DNA of 32,093 nt from Prevotella sp. GTDB taxonomy: Bacteria > Bacteroidota > Bacteroidia > Bacteroidales > Bacteroidaceae. The position numbers were made by a program, and so were the translations under genes. Within the stretch, counting starts at the first letter, position 1; every line of letters begins with the position of its first letter. A model generated the notes under the pieces. That model had not been told where the DNA came from and made no database searches. It was given only the letters and a program-made list of their open reading frames with translations. The stretch is from the NCBI GenBank assembly GCA_017474485.1, contig JAFVHO010000099.1, positions 1 to 32,093 on the forward strand. The letters are read 5' to 3'. Shown piece after piece: positions 6,673 to 15,154 of this stretch.

Positions 6673-8484
6673 ATGAAAAAACTATTCAGGAATTACAGAC
6701 TGCCGATGCTAACAGCCCTTAGTGGCAGTTTGCTGGTGTTGGGTTGTACCAATGCAGACTACGATTTCGACAAAGTCGATTACACCTTGGGCTTTGGTGG
6801 CGGTGAAATCACACTGCCCGGTAATAACTCTACCAAAGATATTCTGTTGGATGACCTGCTAGATATTAGCACTTCAGACCTTATCACCACTGACGCCAAT
6901 GGCGACTACAAACTGTATAAAGAGCCAGATAACGCCATTGAGCCCGTTGAAGTTAACATTGAGCGTATTACGATAGCAAGCCACAATGAAAGTGAATTGG
7001 AGTATCCCACTATCACTCTACCCGATATTCCAAACGCTGTCAGAGAATTGTTCCCTGGCCCGGTGTCCTTGCCTTTCCATTATGAAACAGGAATACCTGG
7101 AATTGAATCAATTGACATTCCCGTTCTTGAAGCTAACGGTGACATCTCGCTGTTGGAATATGAGTTCGATGCCGATCCTGCCATCAAATCATTGGAATAC
7201 GTAGAAGTAGGCGAAAACGGACAAGGCGTGAACTTGACACTTGATCTGACAATTCCATCACCCATCACCAAATTTGGATTTGTAAAAATTGATCTTCCAG
7301 ACATGTTAACTATGACATGTCCCTCGAAAGCGAACTATTTCGATACGAAGAGTAACACGCTGACCCTGACCAACTGTAGTTCTAATGAGGTGAAGCATAT
7401 TGTCTTTAACGTAACACGCATCAACGTTAAAACCATTGACGAAAATAACTTCGTTAAATTGGAGAACGGCAAATTCATGCTGAAGTCCACTGTAAAACTT
7501 GGTATTGCAATCTCTGAACTGACGCTCCCGAACGAGCCTACCATTACCTTAAGCGGTGTTGCCCGGTTCGATGACATGGTTATCACTGAAGCACGTGGTA
7601 AATTCGATCCAGAAATTAATCTCGACGATGTGGGTACGGTGAATATCAATAGTTTGCCCGACTTCCTAACTGAGGAAGAAGTAGTGGCAGATATTGACAA
7701 CCCACAGATTTGGTTGACATTGTCGTCCACGATGCCATTAGGAGGCACTATCAATGCTCAATTGACCTCTGATACACATCCCACGCCCATCAAGCTATCT
7801 CCCATCGAAGTTGCAGCCTCAGCCGATGGCATAACCCCTGTCCTTACACGCATTGTTATCTGCCGTCATGCACCAACGGATTTAGCAGGTTACACACCCA
7901 TGATTGTACCCAACCTGTCAGAACTGATAGAGAAGCTGAAGGAACCGATGGAAATCAAGTTTACCGTTACAAGTGCCAAAGCCGACAGCGAAACACCTGC
8001 TAATATCAAGTTAGGTCACTCCTACAGACTGGCTCCAGAATATAAGTTTGAATGTCCACTGGCTTTCGGCGACAAGGCAATCATCGTATACACTGAAACT
8101 GAGAATGACTGGAATAAGGATATCGACAAACTGAATCTTTCCCAAGGAGGTTACGTCCATGTGACAGCCACTGCCGTTAATAGGATTCCCGCCGACTTGG
8201 TTCTGGAAATTACGCCATTAGACAAGAATGGGCAAACGTTAAGTGCTGTCAATGTTGACCTCATCAAGAAGGATGTTGCAGGCACAAAGGATGCTTCTCT
8301 GGAATCACCCATTGAAGCAAAAATCAGCGGTGACATCAGCAGTCTGGATGGTGTATCACTGAAACTGAAAGCTAAGAGCAACGAGCAATTGCGTGGCGTG
8401 ACACTAAACAAAACCTCACAGACCCTGAAGTTGAAAGATTTGTCTGTTAAACTGGTCGGTAAGGTTATCTATGATGCAAACTAA
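6673..8484 (+). CDS. Lipoprotein of unknown function
   Basis: A 603-residue protein starting at ATG 6673 (the frame is open from 6565, but the signal peptide begins here). The lipobox is LVLGC with Cys25, followed by TNADYDFD, so the mature protein is lipid-anchored. The rest alternates polar and hydrophobic residues with many Thr, Pro, Asp and Asn and no obvious enzyme motif; it looks like stacked beta-sandwich domains. The mature N-terminus (YDFDKVDYTLGFGGGEITLP) resembles other Bacteroidales lipoproteins beginning with D-Y-D-hydrophobic-repeat patterns. The next gene, 30 bases downstream, encodes a DUF5723 outer-membrane protein, suggesting the two act together at the cell surface; this is inference. 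Own promoter upstream. Confidence 0.85.
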   Translation: MKKLFRNYRLPMLTALSGSLLVLGCTNADYDFDKVDYTLGFGGGEITLPGNNSTKDILLDDLLDISTSDLITTDANGDYKLYKEPDNAIEPVEVNIERITIASHNESELEYPTITLPDIPNAVRELFPGPVSLPFHYETGIPGIESIDIPVLEANGDISLLEYEFDADPAIKSLEYVEVGENGQGVNLTLDLTIPSPITKFGFVKIDLPDMLTMTCPSKANYFDTKSNTLTLTNCSSNEVKHIVFNVTRINVKTIDENNFVKLENGKFMLKSTVKLGIAISELTLPNEPTITLSGVARFDDMVITEARGKFDPEINLDDVGTVNINSLPDFLTEEEVVADIDNPQIWLTLSSTMPLGGTINAQLTSDTHPTPIKLSPIEVAASADGITPVLTRIVICRHAPTDLAGYTPMIVPNLSELIEKLKEPMEIKFTVTSAKADSETPANIKLGHSYRLAPEYKFECPLAFGDKAIIVYTETENDWNKDIDKLNLSQGGYVHVTATAVNRIPADLVLEITPLDKNGQTLSAVNVDLIKKDVAGTKDASLESPIEAKISGDISSLDGVSLKLKAKSNEQLRGVTLNKTSQTLKLKDLSVKLVGKVIYDAN

Positions 8485-8514
8485 TGTTGAACCCCGTAAT
8501 AAAGCTATAGAAAG

Positions 8515-9903
8515 ATGAAACAAAAGAAAATAATACTTGTTGCCACCTTATTGCTTTCGGTGGTTACAGCAACAGCCCAGTCGCTGAACTCGGCATACTT
8601 TACTGACGGATATAATTTCCGTCACACGATGAACCCTGCCTATGGAAACAACCAGGACTACGTGTCTATTCCGGCATTGGGTAATATCAATGTCCGTACA
8701 CAGGGTAACTTCGGTTATGATGCTATCATCAAAAACAATCCCAACCCATACGGCAACAAAACAATGACGACGTTCTTGAACCCCTATATCGATGCGAGTA
8801 CGGCACTGGAAGACTTTGCCAGCGGCAACAACCGTGTCATTGGAAACGTGGGCATCACTATCCTGTCTGCCGGTTTCAAGGCATGGGGTGGTTACAACAC
8901 GATTGAAATAAATTCAAAGACCAGTTTCGGTGTCTCGCTACCCTATGAGTTGTTCGAGTTTGCCAAAAACACAGGCAACAAGAACTATGATATCGGCGAC
9001 ATCAATGCTGGTGCTTTGTCGTATGTCGAGATTGCCTTTGGTCACTCTCGTCAGCTAACAGACCAGTTGCGTGCCGGTGCCAAACTGAAGGTATTGTTAG
9101 GTGTTGGTCGTGCTGACGTGAAGATGGAAGATGTCAAGGCACAACTGACCGATGCCAACCAGTGGCTGATTTCTGCCAATGCCCAGGCCGACGTCTCTTT
9201 GAAGGGTTTCACCTACAAACAGAAGGACAAAGAGTACAAACAAAAACCAGGCACATATAAGTATGTCAACGATGTGGATGTTGACGGTGCTGGTGTCGGT
9301 GGCTTTGGTTTGGGTATTGACCTAGGTGCAACCTACAAGCTGAATGATGACTGGAACTTCTCAGCAGCCTTACTCGACCTTGGTTTTATCAGTTGGTCAA
9401 ATGACATGCAGGCTCGCAACATGAGCAAAGAATTTGTATTCGACGGCTTCCATGATGTCGACGTCACGCGTCATGGTGGTATGCGTGATGCCAGCGATAA
9501 ATATAGTGACCAATTGGCTGAGTTTGCAAATCTACAAGATCAGGGCGACCAAGGCGGTCGTACTACTGGTATCGGCACCACACTCAATGTGGGTGCAGAA
9601 TACACGCTGCCCATGTACCGCCAGCTGTCATTCGGTCTGTTGAGCAGTACCCGTTTTCAGGGCGAATACTCTTGGACAGAGGCTCGTCTGAGCGCTAACT
9701 GGGAACCTCTCAACTGGCTTGACGGCGGTATGAGCTTAGGCGTGGGCTCATTCGGAGCAAGTGCCGGTTGGTTGGTCAATATCCATCCCAAGGGCTTCAA
9801 CTTCTTCATTGGTATGGACCACATCCTGGGCAAGCAGTCTAAGGAGTTTATTCCCCTTAGTTCAAAGGCCAGTATCAACCTGGGGATGAACATTACATGG
9901 TAA
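8515..9903 (+). CDS. DUF5723-family outer-membrane protein
   Basis: A 462-residue protein with a signal peptide (MKQKKIILVATLLLSVVTATAQ, cleavage after about residue 22). The mature start, SAYFTDGYNFRHTMNPAYG, followed by VSIPALGN, is characteristic of DUF5723 proteins of Bacteroidales. Repeated amphipathic strands ending in aromatic residues and a final strand ASINLGMNITW (C-terminal aromatic residue) point to an outer-membrane beta-barrel. Function is unknown. It follows the lipoprotein gene by 30 bases without a promoter of its own and is followed by a strong hairpin, so the two genes make one transcript. Confidence 0.85.
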   Translation: MKQKKIILVATLLLSVVTATAQSLNSAYFTDGYNFRHTMNPAYGNNQDYVSIPALGNINVRTQGNFGYDAIIKNNPNPYGNKTMTTFLNPYIDASTALEDFASGNNRVIGNVGITILSAGFKAWGGYNTIEINSKTSFGVSLPYELFEFAKNTGNKNYDIGDINAGALSYVEIAFGHSRQLTDQLRAGAKLKVLLGVGRADVKMEDVKAQLTDANQWLISANAQADVSLKGFTYKQKDKEYKQKPGTYKYVNDVDVDGAGVGGFGLGIDLGATYKLNDDWNFSAALLDLGFISWSNDMQARNMSKEFVFDGFHDVDVTRHGGMRDASDKYSDQLAEFANLQDQGDQGGRTTGIGTTLNVGAEYTLPMYRQLSFGLLSSTRFQGEYSWTEARLSANWEPLNWLDGGMSLGVGSFGASAGWLVNIHPKGFNFFIGMDHILGKQSKEFIPLSSKASINLGMNITW

Positions 9904-9919
9904 ACAACCACCATACAAT

Positions 9920-9953
9920 AACAAGCCCCGACTTCGACAGGTCGGGGCTTGTT
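9920..9953 (+). terminator. Strong hairpin between converging genes
   Basis: A 13-base perfect GC-rich stem (9920-9932 and 9941-9953; core AAGCCCCGAC) with an 8-base loop lies between the DUF5723 gene (plus) and asnS (minus). The T-run is poor on both sides, but its position and strength suggest a shared bidirectional terminator. Confidence 0.8.
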
Positions 9954-9977
9954 CATTGTCTGTTATTAGAAAACAGT

Positions 9978-11414
9978 TTAGAACTCCGCAGACTTTGGAG
10001 TGCGTGGGAACGGAATGACGTCGCGGATGTTTTGCATACCTGTTACGAACAGGATGAGACGCTCGAAACCGAGACCGAAACCTGCGTGTGGGCATGAACC
10101 CCAGCGGCGGGTGTCGATATACCACCAGAGGTGGGTCTTGTCCATCTGGCGACGCTCAATTTCGCCCATCAGCTTGTCGTAGCTCTCCTCACGGACCGAA
10201 CCACCGATAATCTCACCAATCTGTGGGAACAGCACATCGGTACCCTGCATCGTAGGACCAGGAGCCACAGCGCCCTTGTAACCTACAGAGCCCTCGCCCT
10301 GCTCTTCATTCTGCTTCATATAGAACGACTTAAAAGCACGTGGATAATCGGTCATGATGACTGGCTTTTTAAAGTGCTCCTCTACGAGGTAGCGCTCATG
10401 CTCTGAAGCGAGGTCATCGCCCCAGTTGCAGGGGAATTCAAACTTCTTACCGTTCTTGATGGCCTCCTGCAGGATATTGATACCCTCAGTGTAAGGCAGG
10501 CGCACGAAGGTCTCCTTGAGGACACCCTCCAGACGCTCAATCAGCGTTTTGTCGATCATCTTGTTCAGGAACTCGAGGTCATCCTTACAGTTATCAAGCG
10601 CCCATTTTACACAGTACTTGATGAAGTCTTCCTCCAGGTCCATCAACTCTTCCTGATCCAGGAAAGCCACCTCAGGCTCTACCATCCAGAACTCAGCCAA
10701 GTGGCGAGGAGTGTTCGAATTCTCAGCGCGGAACGTAGGACCGAAGGTATAGATAGCACCCAGGGCCGTAGCACCCAGCTCACCCTCCAGCTGACCAGAA
10801 ACGGTCAATGATGTCTGTTCACCAAAGAAATCATCGTCGTAGATAATTTTTCCGCTTTCGTCCTTCTTCAGGTCGTAGAGATTCTTCGTAGTTACCTGGA
10901 ACATATTTCCTGCACCCTCACAGTCGCTAGCGGTAATCAGCGGGGTATGGAAGTAGAAGAAGCCATGCTCGTGGAAATAGGTGTGGATAGCCATCGCCAT
11001 ATTATGACGAATGCGCATCACGGCACCAAAGGTATTGGTACGCAAACGCATGTGGGCATTCTTACGCATTGCCTCAAACGACTGCCCCTTCTTCTGCATG
11101 GGGTAGTCGTTGCCACAGAGTCCATAGACCTCCAGTTTGGTGGCCTGAATCTCACTGCTCTGTCCAGCACCCTGGCTCTCTACAAGCACACCCTCAGCAT
11201 TGATGCAGGCACCTGTAGTGATATCCTTCAATAACTGCTCATCGAACTTCGCGGGGTCAACGACAATCTGCACATTCTTAATGGTTGAACCGTCGTTGAG
11301 GGCGATGAAGTCTACAGCCTTAGAGCTGCGGTGCGTGCGCACCCAACCCTTCACACAGACTTCCTTGCCATATTCTGTGCTCTTCAGCACGTCAATTATC
11401 TTTGTTCTTTTCAT
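9978..11414 (-). CDS. asnS: Asparaginyl-tRNA synthetase
   Basis: Charges tRNA-Asn with asparagine; class II synthetase, cytosolic, 478 residues. The N-terminal OB anticodon-binding domain covers about 15-105 ([17 protein letters not shown]). Motif 2 is [21 protein letters not shown], in which the asparagine-type segment lacks aspartate-specific residues; motif 3 is GFGLGFERL near the C-terminus. The ATG at 11414 is preferred to a TTG two codons upstream. The ribosome-binding region is a TCAATTA heptamer array that begins 2 bases before the start codon and overlaps the stop of rluB 27 bases upstream; the gene is probably transcribed with rluB. Confidence 0.97.
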   Translation of the reverse strand: MKRTKIIDVLKSTEYGKEVCVKGWVRTHRSSKAVDFIALNDGSTIKNVQIVVDPAKFDEQLLKDITTGACINAEGVLVESQGAGQSSEIQATKLEVYGLCGNDYPMQKKGQSFEAMRKNAHMRLRTNTFGAVMRIRHNMAMAIHTYFHEHGFFYFHTPLITASDCEGAGNMFQVTTKNLYDLKKDESGKIIYDDDFFGEQTSLTVSGQLEGELGATALGAIYTFGPTFRAENSNTPRHLAEFWMVEPEVAFLDQEELMDLEEDFIKYCVKWALDNCKDDLEFLNKMIDKTLIERLEGVLKETFVRLPYTEGINILQEAIKNGKKFEFPCNWGDDLASEHERYLVEEHFKKPVIMTDYPRAFKSFYMKQNEEQGEGSVGYKGAVAPGPTMQGTDVLFPQIGEIIGGSVREESYDKLMGEIERRQMDKTHLWWYIDTRRWGSCPHAGFGLGFERLILFVTGMQNIRDVIPFPRTPKSAEF

Positions 11415-11416
11415 TG

Positions 11417-11444
11417 TCAATTATCAATTATCAATTGTCAATTA
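11417..11444 (-). repeat. Heptamer array, TCAATTn family, between rluB and asnS
   Basis: On the plus strand TCAATTA, TCAATTA, TCAATTG, TCAATTA in exact register, with a degenerate fifth unit up to 11451. The last full unit contains the TAA stop codon of rluB (11442-11444), and the first ends 2 bases before the asnS ATG, so the array replaces the whole operon gap including the ribosome-binding site. The same TCAATTn core is found inside mutL (24385-24419). Confidence 0.9.
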
Positions 11445-12842
11445 CTCATAAGCACCCATGCGCAGGCGGTCAACCTCTTCCTCAGTCAGGTAACGCCAGT
11501 CACCACGACGAACGTTCTTCTTGGTCAGTCCGGCAAACTGTACACGGTCAAGTTTGACAACCTTGTAGCCCATGCTCTCGAAGATACGGCGAACGATACG
11601 GTTCTTACCAGAGTGGATTTCAATACCCACCTGCTTCTTATCCGTATCACTTGCGTACTCAATAGCATCAGCCTTGATCTCGCCATCCTCCAACTGAACG
11701 CCTTCAGCAATCTGCTGCATGTCGTGAGCGGTCACAGCGTGATCCAGATGTACATGGTAGATCTTCTTCTTCAGGAACTTCGGGTGTGTCAACTTAGAAG
11801 CCAAATCACCATCGTTAGTGAGCAGAAGCACACCAGTGGTGTTACGGTCCAGACGACCTACAGGATAGATACGTTCAGAACAAGCATTCTTCACAAGATC
11901 CATCACAGTCTTACGCTGCTGAGGATCATCGCTCGTGGTTACATAATCCTTGGGCTTATTCAGCAGCACGTAGACCTTCTTCTCCATGGTAACGAGCTGA
12001 TCGTGGAACTTCACCTCGTCGCTGCGCAACACCTTGGTACCCAGTTCGGTAACCACCTCGCCATTGACGGTCACCACACCTGCCTGAATGAACTCATCGG
12101 CCTCACGACGGCTGCATACACCAGCATTAGCCAGATACTTGTTCAAACGCAGAGGCTCGTTGGGATCGTAGTTTTCTTCCTTATACTCGATACGCTTCTT
12201 CAGCGAGTACTTTGCATTAGGATCGTATGGCTTCTGCTTTTTCTTCTTGGGAGCAAAGCCTCCCTGGGGACGTCCCTGATAACCACCTTGCTGGTAGCCG
12301 CCCTGCTGATAGCCACCACGTGACTGATAGCCACCTTGCTGGTAGCCTCCCTGCTGACCATACTGTGGACGGGGACGATAACCACCCTGCTGCTGGCGAG
12401 GCTGATAGCCGCCTTCCTGCTGACCATATTGTGGACGGGGACGATAACCACCCTGCTGCTGGCGAGGCTGATAGCCGCCTTCCTGCTTACCATACTGTGG
12501 ACGGGGACGATAACCACCCTGCTGCTGGCGAGGCTGATAGCCGCCTTCCTGCTGACCATATTGTGGACGGGGACGATAGCCGCCACGTGGCTGACCATAC
12601 TCTCCCTGTGGACGTGACTGATTCTGCAAACCGGCACCAAAGCCCTCGGGACGGAAGCCTCCCTCATCATCATTCTGACGACGGTTAAATCCGCCTGGTG
12701 TGTAAGGACGGGTCTGCTGGTGGATACGTGGACGTGGTGAACGTCCTGGACGGTAATTAGCTTGATAACCACCCTCGTGGTTTTCTGTGTGCTGCTGCTC
12801 AGCAGCCTGCTCTTGATTTTTGTTCTCGTTTTCGAATTCCAT
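11442..12842 (-). CDS. rluB: 23S rRNA pseudouridine synthase, RluB/RsuA family, with long RG/Q-rich head
   Basis: Isomerises a uridine in rRNA to pseudouridine; 466 residues. An S4 RNA-binding domain starts at about residue 230 ([20 protein letters not shown]) and the synthase domain follows ([14 protein letters not shown]), with the catalytic aspartate Asp332 in [17 protein letters not shown]. The first 200 or so residues are a low-complexity Gly/Arg/Gln/Tyr/Pro extension built on 22-residue repeats ([20 protein letters not shown]) and shorter QGGY repeats, probably disordered and RNA-binding. The RluB assignment within the family is by similarity to related Bacteroidales proteins; RsuA/RluE/RluF cannot be fully excluded. 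It is followed at 27 bases by asnS and preceded by a structured 145-base gap after purB. Confidence 0.9.
   Translation of the reverse strand: MEFENENKNQEQAAEQQHTENHEGGYQANYRPGRSPRPRIHQQTRPYTPGGFNRRQNDDEGGFRPEGFGAGLQNQSRPQGEYGQPRGGYRPRPQYGQQEGGYQPRQQQGGYRPRPQYGKQEGGYQPRQQQGGYRPRPQYGQQEGGYQPRQQQGGYRPRPQYGQQGGYQQGGYQSRGGYQQGGYQQGGYQGRPQGGFAPKKKKQKPYDPNAKYSLKKRIEYKEENYDPNEPLRLNKYLANAGVCSRREADEFIQAGVVTVNGEVVTELGTKVLRSDEVKFHDQLVTMEKKVYVLLNKPKDYVTTSDDPQQRKTVMDLVKNACSERIYPVGRLDRNTTGVLLLTNDGDLASKLTHPKFLKKKIYHVHLDHAVTAHDMQQIAEGVQLEDGEIKADAIEYASDTDKKQVGIEIHSGKNRIVRRIFESMGYKVVKLDRVQFAGLTKKNVRRGDWRYLTEEEVDRLRMGAYE
12361..12600 (-). repeat. 66-base minisatellite in rluB
   Basis: Three full 66-base copies begin at 12361, 12427 and 12493, and a partial fourth begins at 12559. 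The copies differ at few positions. Each encodes the same 22 residues of the RG/Q-rich head, so copy-number change keeps the frame. Shorter QGGY-coding repeats continue at about 12270-12355. Confidence 0.9.
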
Positions 12843-12865
12843 AATTGTGTTGTTTTTTTACATTA

Positions 12866-12879
12866 GAGCCTCACGGCTC
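12866..12879 (-). other. Leader hairpin upstream of rluB
   Basis: On the minus strand GAGCC-GTGA-GGCTC: a 5-base stem (6 with a G-T pair) closed by a GUGA tetraloop of the stable GNRA class, 23 bases before the rluB start codon and with no T-run after it. It is more likely a leader structure than a terminator. No TAnnTTTG box is visible in the 145-base gap. Confidence 0.4.
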
Positions 12880-12909
12880 CCTCTTTGTGTTGTTAATACT
12901 CTTTTTAAC

Positions 12910-12978
12910 GACAACTTGAACAACTTGGACAACTTTTTTATATCAGTTATCCTTGTTGTATTAGTTGTCTTGGTTGTC
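12910..12978. repeat. Two opposed 9-base arrays, GACAACTTG family, between purB and rluB
   Basis: Plus strand: three ACAACTTGg-type 9-mers (12910-12933), a 21-base spacer, then three TTGTnnTAG/TTGGTTGTC-type 9-mers (12955-12978). The second block is the reverse complement of the first at 17 of 24 positions, so the transcript can fold into a long imperfect hairpin in the intergenic space just downstream of purB. Confidence 0.75.
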
Positions 12979-12987
12979 TTTAATTAC

Positions 12988-14337
12988 TTATATTCCTGTA
13001 TAATTACTGGGCGTAATAGCCATCAGTTCTTCTTTAATCTCATCGCTGACATCGAGACCCTGTATAAACTCATGAATGGTCTGTTCCGTCATTTTCTGAT
13101 TGGTACGCGTCAAGGCCTTCAGTGCCTCATAAGGATTAGGATAGGCCTCACGACGCAGGATAGTCTGTATAGCCTCGGCCACCACAGCCCACGTGTTATC
13201 GAGATCCTCTTGCAACTTCTCTTCGTTCAGGATAAGTTTACGCAGGCCTTTTAGGGTGCTCTGGATAGCAATGACAGTATGTCCCATGGGAACACCAAAA
13301 TTGCGGAGCACGGTTGAGTCTGTCAGATCACGCTGCAGACGACTTACTGGCAATTTCTGTGCCAAGAACTGGAGAATGGCATTTGAAATACCCATATTAC
13401 CCTCCGAGTTCTCAAAATCGATGGGATTAACCTTATGCGGCATAGCACTCGAACCAACCTCGCCGGCTTTGATCTTCTGCTTGAAGTACTCCATCGAGAT
13501 ATACATCCAGAAGTCACGGTCCAGATCGATGATGATGGTATTGATGCGGCGCATGGCATCGAAGATAGCGCCCAACCAGTCGTAGTTCGAAATCTGTGTG
13601 GTCCACTGCTCACGCTCCAAGCCCAGTTTCTCGCTGACGAACTTGTTGCCGAACTCGCGCCAATCGTACTGAGGATAGGCCACATGATGGGCATTATAGT
13701 TTCCCGTTGCACCACCAAACTTAGCAGTGATGGGTGTATCTTTCAGACCGCGTAACTGCTCTTCCAGACGATAGACATATACCATCACTTCCTTGCCCAG
13801 ACGTGTGGGAGAGGCGGGCTGTCCGTGGGTCTTGGCCAGCATAGGCACCTGCTTCCACTGCTCGGCATAGTCGTTCAACTGCTCAATCAGCTCTTCCACC
13901 ATCGGATAGTACACCAGCTCCAGCGCTTCCTTGATGCTCAAGGGCACGCTGGTGTTGTTGATATCCTGAGAGGTCAGGCCAAAATGTATGAATTCTTTGG
14001 CCTCAGTGGCGAAACCACTGAGAGCACTGATTTTTTCCTTGATGAAGTACTCCACAGCCTTAACGTCGTGGTTGGTTACCTTCTCAATATCCTTCACACG
14101 CTGAGCATCCTGCTCAGTGAAATGACGATAGATGTCGCGGAGGGGTTCAAACAGGTTATGGTCGAAATCCTGCAGCTGTGGCAAAGGCAGTTCACACAAT
14201 GTGATAAAGTACTCTATTTCCACACGAACACGGTAGCGAATCAGAGCATACTCCGAAAAATATCCTGCCAACTCCTTTGTCTTCTCTCTGTAGCGGCCAT
14301 CTATAGGCGAGATGGCTGTCAACATGTCCAATTCCAT
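12988..14337 (-). CDS. purB: Adenylosuccinate lyase
   Basis: Cleaves SAICAR to AICAR and adenylosuccinate to AMP in purine synthesis; cytosolic, 449 residues. The fumarase/aspartase superfamily signature SSAMPHKVNPIDFENSEGN is at about 295-313, with the flexible loop serine at its start; the N-terminal TAISPIDGRYR and the mid-protein segment TSQDINNTS (near 127-135) and KTHGQPASPT are typical of bacterial PurB. Start at 14337, giving MELDMLTAISPIDGRY. The -7 box lies 50 bases upstream, fused to a TTTTCAC heptamer array. Downstream, a structured gap leads to rluB. No anomaly in the protein. Confidence 0.97.
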   Translation of the reverse strand: MELDMLTAISPIDGRYREKTKELAGYFSEYALIRYRVRVEIEYFITLCELPLPQLQDFDHNLFEPLRDIYRHFTEQDAQRVKDIEKVTNHDVKAVEYFIKEKISALSGFATEAKEFIHFGLTSQDINNTSVPLSIKEALELVYYPMVEELIEQLNDYAEQWKQVPMLAKTHGQPASPTRLGKEVMVYVYRLEEQLRGLKDTPITAKFGGATGNYNAHHVAYPQYDWREFGNKFVSEKLGLEREQWTTQISNYDWLGAIFDAMRRINTIIIDLDRDFWMYISMEYFKQKIKAGEVGSSAMPHKVNPIDFENSEGNMGISNAILQFLAQKLPVSRLQRDLTDSTVLRNFGVPMGHTVIAIQSTLKGLRKLILNEEKLQEDLDNTWAVVAEAIQTILRREAYPNPYEALKALTRTNQKMTEQTIHEFIQGLDVSDEIKEELMAITPSNYTGI

Positions 14338-14386
14338 GACTTTCTCTTAATACCTTATTTTATTATACATTGTCTCAATGAGAGTG

Positions 14387-14394
14387 CAAAGGTA
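14387..14394 (-). promoter_or_regulatory. -7 box of purB
   Basis: TACCTTTG on the minus strand. No TTTG occurs about 20 bases upstream; the heptamer array (14397-14431) ends 2 bases before the box, exactly as at the antiporter promoter. Leader of about 45 bases. Confidence 0.7.
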
Positions 14395-14396
14395 CA

Positions 14397-14431
14397 AAAA
14401 AAAGTGAAAAGTGAAGAGTGAAAAGTGAAGA
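14397..14431 (-). repeat. Heptamer array, 5 x 7 bases, TTTTCAC family, upstream of purB
   Basis: Minus strand TCTTCAC, TTTTCAC, TCTTCAC, TTTTCAC, TTTTTTT. Same unit, same length and same 2-base distance to TACCTTTG as the array at 3012-3046, although the genes are unrelated and on opposite strands. Confidence 0.9.
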
Positions 14432-14467
14432 ATTTGCTTCCGCTTTCGATTTTTTTTGATATTTAAC

Positions 14468-14497
14468 AAAAAAGAGTTCCGAATTGCTTCGAAACTC
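14468..14497 (-). terminator. Terminator of the tRNA-Val gene
   Basis: A 10-base stem (plus strand 474-483 pairing with 488-497 of this kilobase, one G-T pair) with a 4-base loop GCAA is followed on the minus strand by six T. It starts 6 bases after the tRNA 3' end. A typical rho-independent terminator. Confidence 0.9.
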
Positions 14498-14502
14498 CTG
14501 GG

Positions 14503-14577
14503 TGGGCGTTGACGGATTCGAACCGCCGACCCTCTGCTTGTAAGGCAGATGCTCTAAACCAGCTGAGCTAAACGCCC
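14503..14577 (-). tRNA. tRNA-Val (anticodon UAC)
   Basis: Read on the minus strand: acceptor GGGCGTT paired with AACGCCC, D-arm with AGCTCAGCTGGTTTAGAGC, anticodon stem TCTGC/GCAGA with loop CTTACAA (anticodon TAC), T-arm with GGTTCGAATCC. Discriminator base A. The bases after it read CCCA, so the 3' CCA is not exactly encoded and would be completed after transcription. It has its own promoter and terminator and stands alone. Confidence 0.96.
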
Positions 14578-14597
14578 TTTGTTTTTGTAAGCGGATG

Positions 14598-14629
14598 CAA
14601 AGATACGGAGTTTTTTTGAAACCGCCAAA
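14598..14629 (-). promoter_or_regulatory. Promoter of the tRNA-Val gene
   Basis: Minus strand TTTG (14626-14629), 20 bases, TATCTTTG (14598-14605). Exact consensus; start of transcription is expected about 15 bases before the mature 5' end at 14577. Confidence 0.85.
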
Positions 14630-14653
14630 TCTTACCCCCGCTTTTTAAGATTT
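14627..14653. terminator. Possible hairpin downstream of the ACT-domain gene
   Basis: An 8-base perfect stem (AAATCTTA 14627-14634 and its complement 14646-14653) with an 11-base loop containing five C lies just after the stop codon of the ACT gene and overlaps the -33 box of the tRNA promoter. The T-run is on the plus-strand side only, so termination of the minus-strand gene is uncertain. Confidence 0.4.
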
Positions 14654-14655
14654 TT

Positions 14656-15081
14656 TTAGAGTTTATACAAGTCGCTGGCTGCCATCAGCTCCACCTTCTT
14701 GTCTGTCAGGATGCGCTCGCAGCCTTCGAGGTCAGTAGGACGGATAATCACATGAGCCACGTCACCATTGGCAAACGAGTACATATACTCGATAAATACA
14801 CCTGCATCAGCCAGATAGCGCATGACCTTAGCCAGCGAACCACTGACGTTGGGGCATACAAAGCCGATAACATCCGTAATCTTCACAGCAAAGTGAGCAG
14901 CTTTCAGCACCTGATAGGCTTTATCGGGATCGCTCACGATACAGCGCAGAATACCGAAGTCCGAGTTGTCTGCAATACTCATGGCCGAGAGGTTGATACC
15001 TGCCTCGCCCAACACGTCGGTAACCTCCGTCAGGCGTCCCGACTTATTCTCCAGGAAAATAGATAATTGTTTTGCTAACAT
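14656..15081 (-). CDS. Double ACT-domain protein
   Basis: A 141-residue cytosolic protein made of two ACT domains (about 1-68, LSIFLENKSGRLTEVTDVLG; about 70-141, IGFVCPNVSGSLAKVMRYLA). ACT domains bind small ligands, usually amino acids, and regulate partner enzymes. No catalytic domain is attached. In related Bacteroidales this gene is commonly found beside the phenylacetate-CoA ligase gene, as here, 73 bases downstream of it; a regulatory or sensing role for an aromatic acid or amino acid is inference. The intergenic gap is filled by an 8-base CGTTATnn array. Start at 15081 gives MLAKQLSIF. Confidence 0.88.
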   Translation of the reverse strand: MLAKQLSIFLENKSGRLTEVTDVLGEAGINLSAMSIADNSDFGILRCIVSDPDKAYQVLKAAHFAVKITDVIGFVCPNVSGSLAKVMRYLADAGVFIEYMYSFANGDVAHVIIRPTDLEGCERILTDKKVELMAASDLYKL

Positions 15082-15110
15082 AGTTTTATTCTTTGTTATT
15101 TTGACATTTT

Positions 15111-15150
15111 CGTTATTTCGTTATAACGTTATACCGTTATGACGACAGTT
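15111..15150. repeat. Octamer array, 5 x 8 bases, CGTTATnn, between paaK and the ACT gene
   Basis: Plus strand CGTTATTT, CGTTATAA, CGTTATAC, CGTTATGA, CGACAGTT. It begins 5 bases from the paaK stop codon (15155-15157) and decays into further A/T-rich 8-mers towards the ACT start codon, so the whole operon gap looks repeat-derived. Confidence 0.85.
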
Positions 15151-15154
15151 CGAC

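Noticed and set aside
11331..12323. Long open frame of 330 codons opposite asnS and rluB.
   Set aside because: Antisense to two confidently assigned genes; the hydrophobic composition reflects the complementary codons.
12361..12600. Regularly spaced 66-base repeats resembling a CRISPR array.
   Set aside because: No unique spacers, units are contiguous and in frame with the rluB coding sequence, and no cas genes are nearby.
12227..12688. Plus-strand frames with strongly repetitive protein ([20 protein letters not shown]).
   Set aside because: Shadow of the 66-base repeats that encode the RluB head on the minus strand.
14503..14577. tRNA as an attachment site for an integrated element.
   Set aside because: No integrase gene, no second copy of the tRNA end and only housekeeping genes on both sides.
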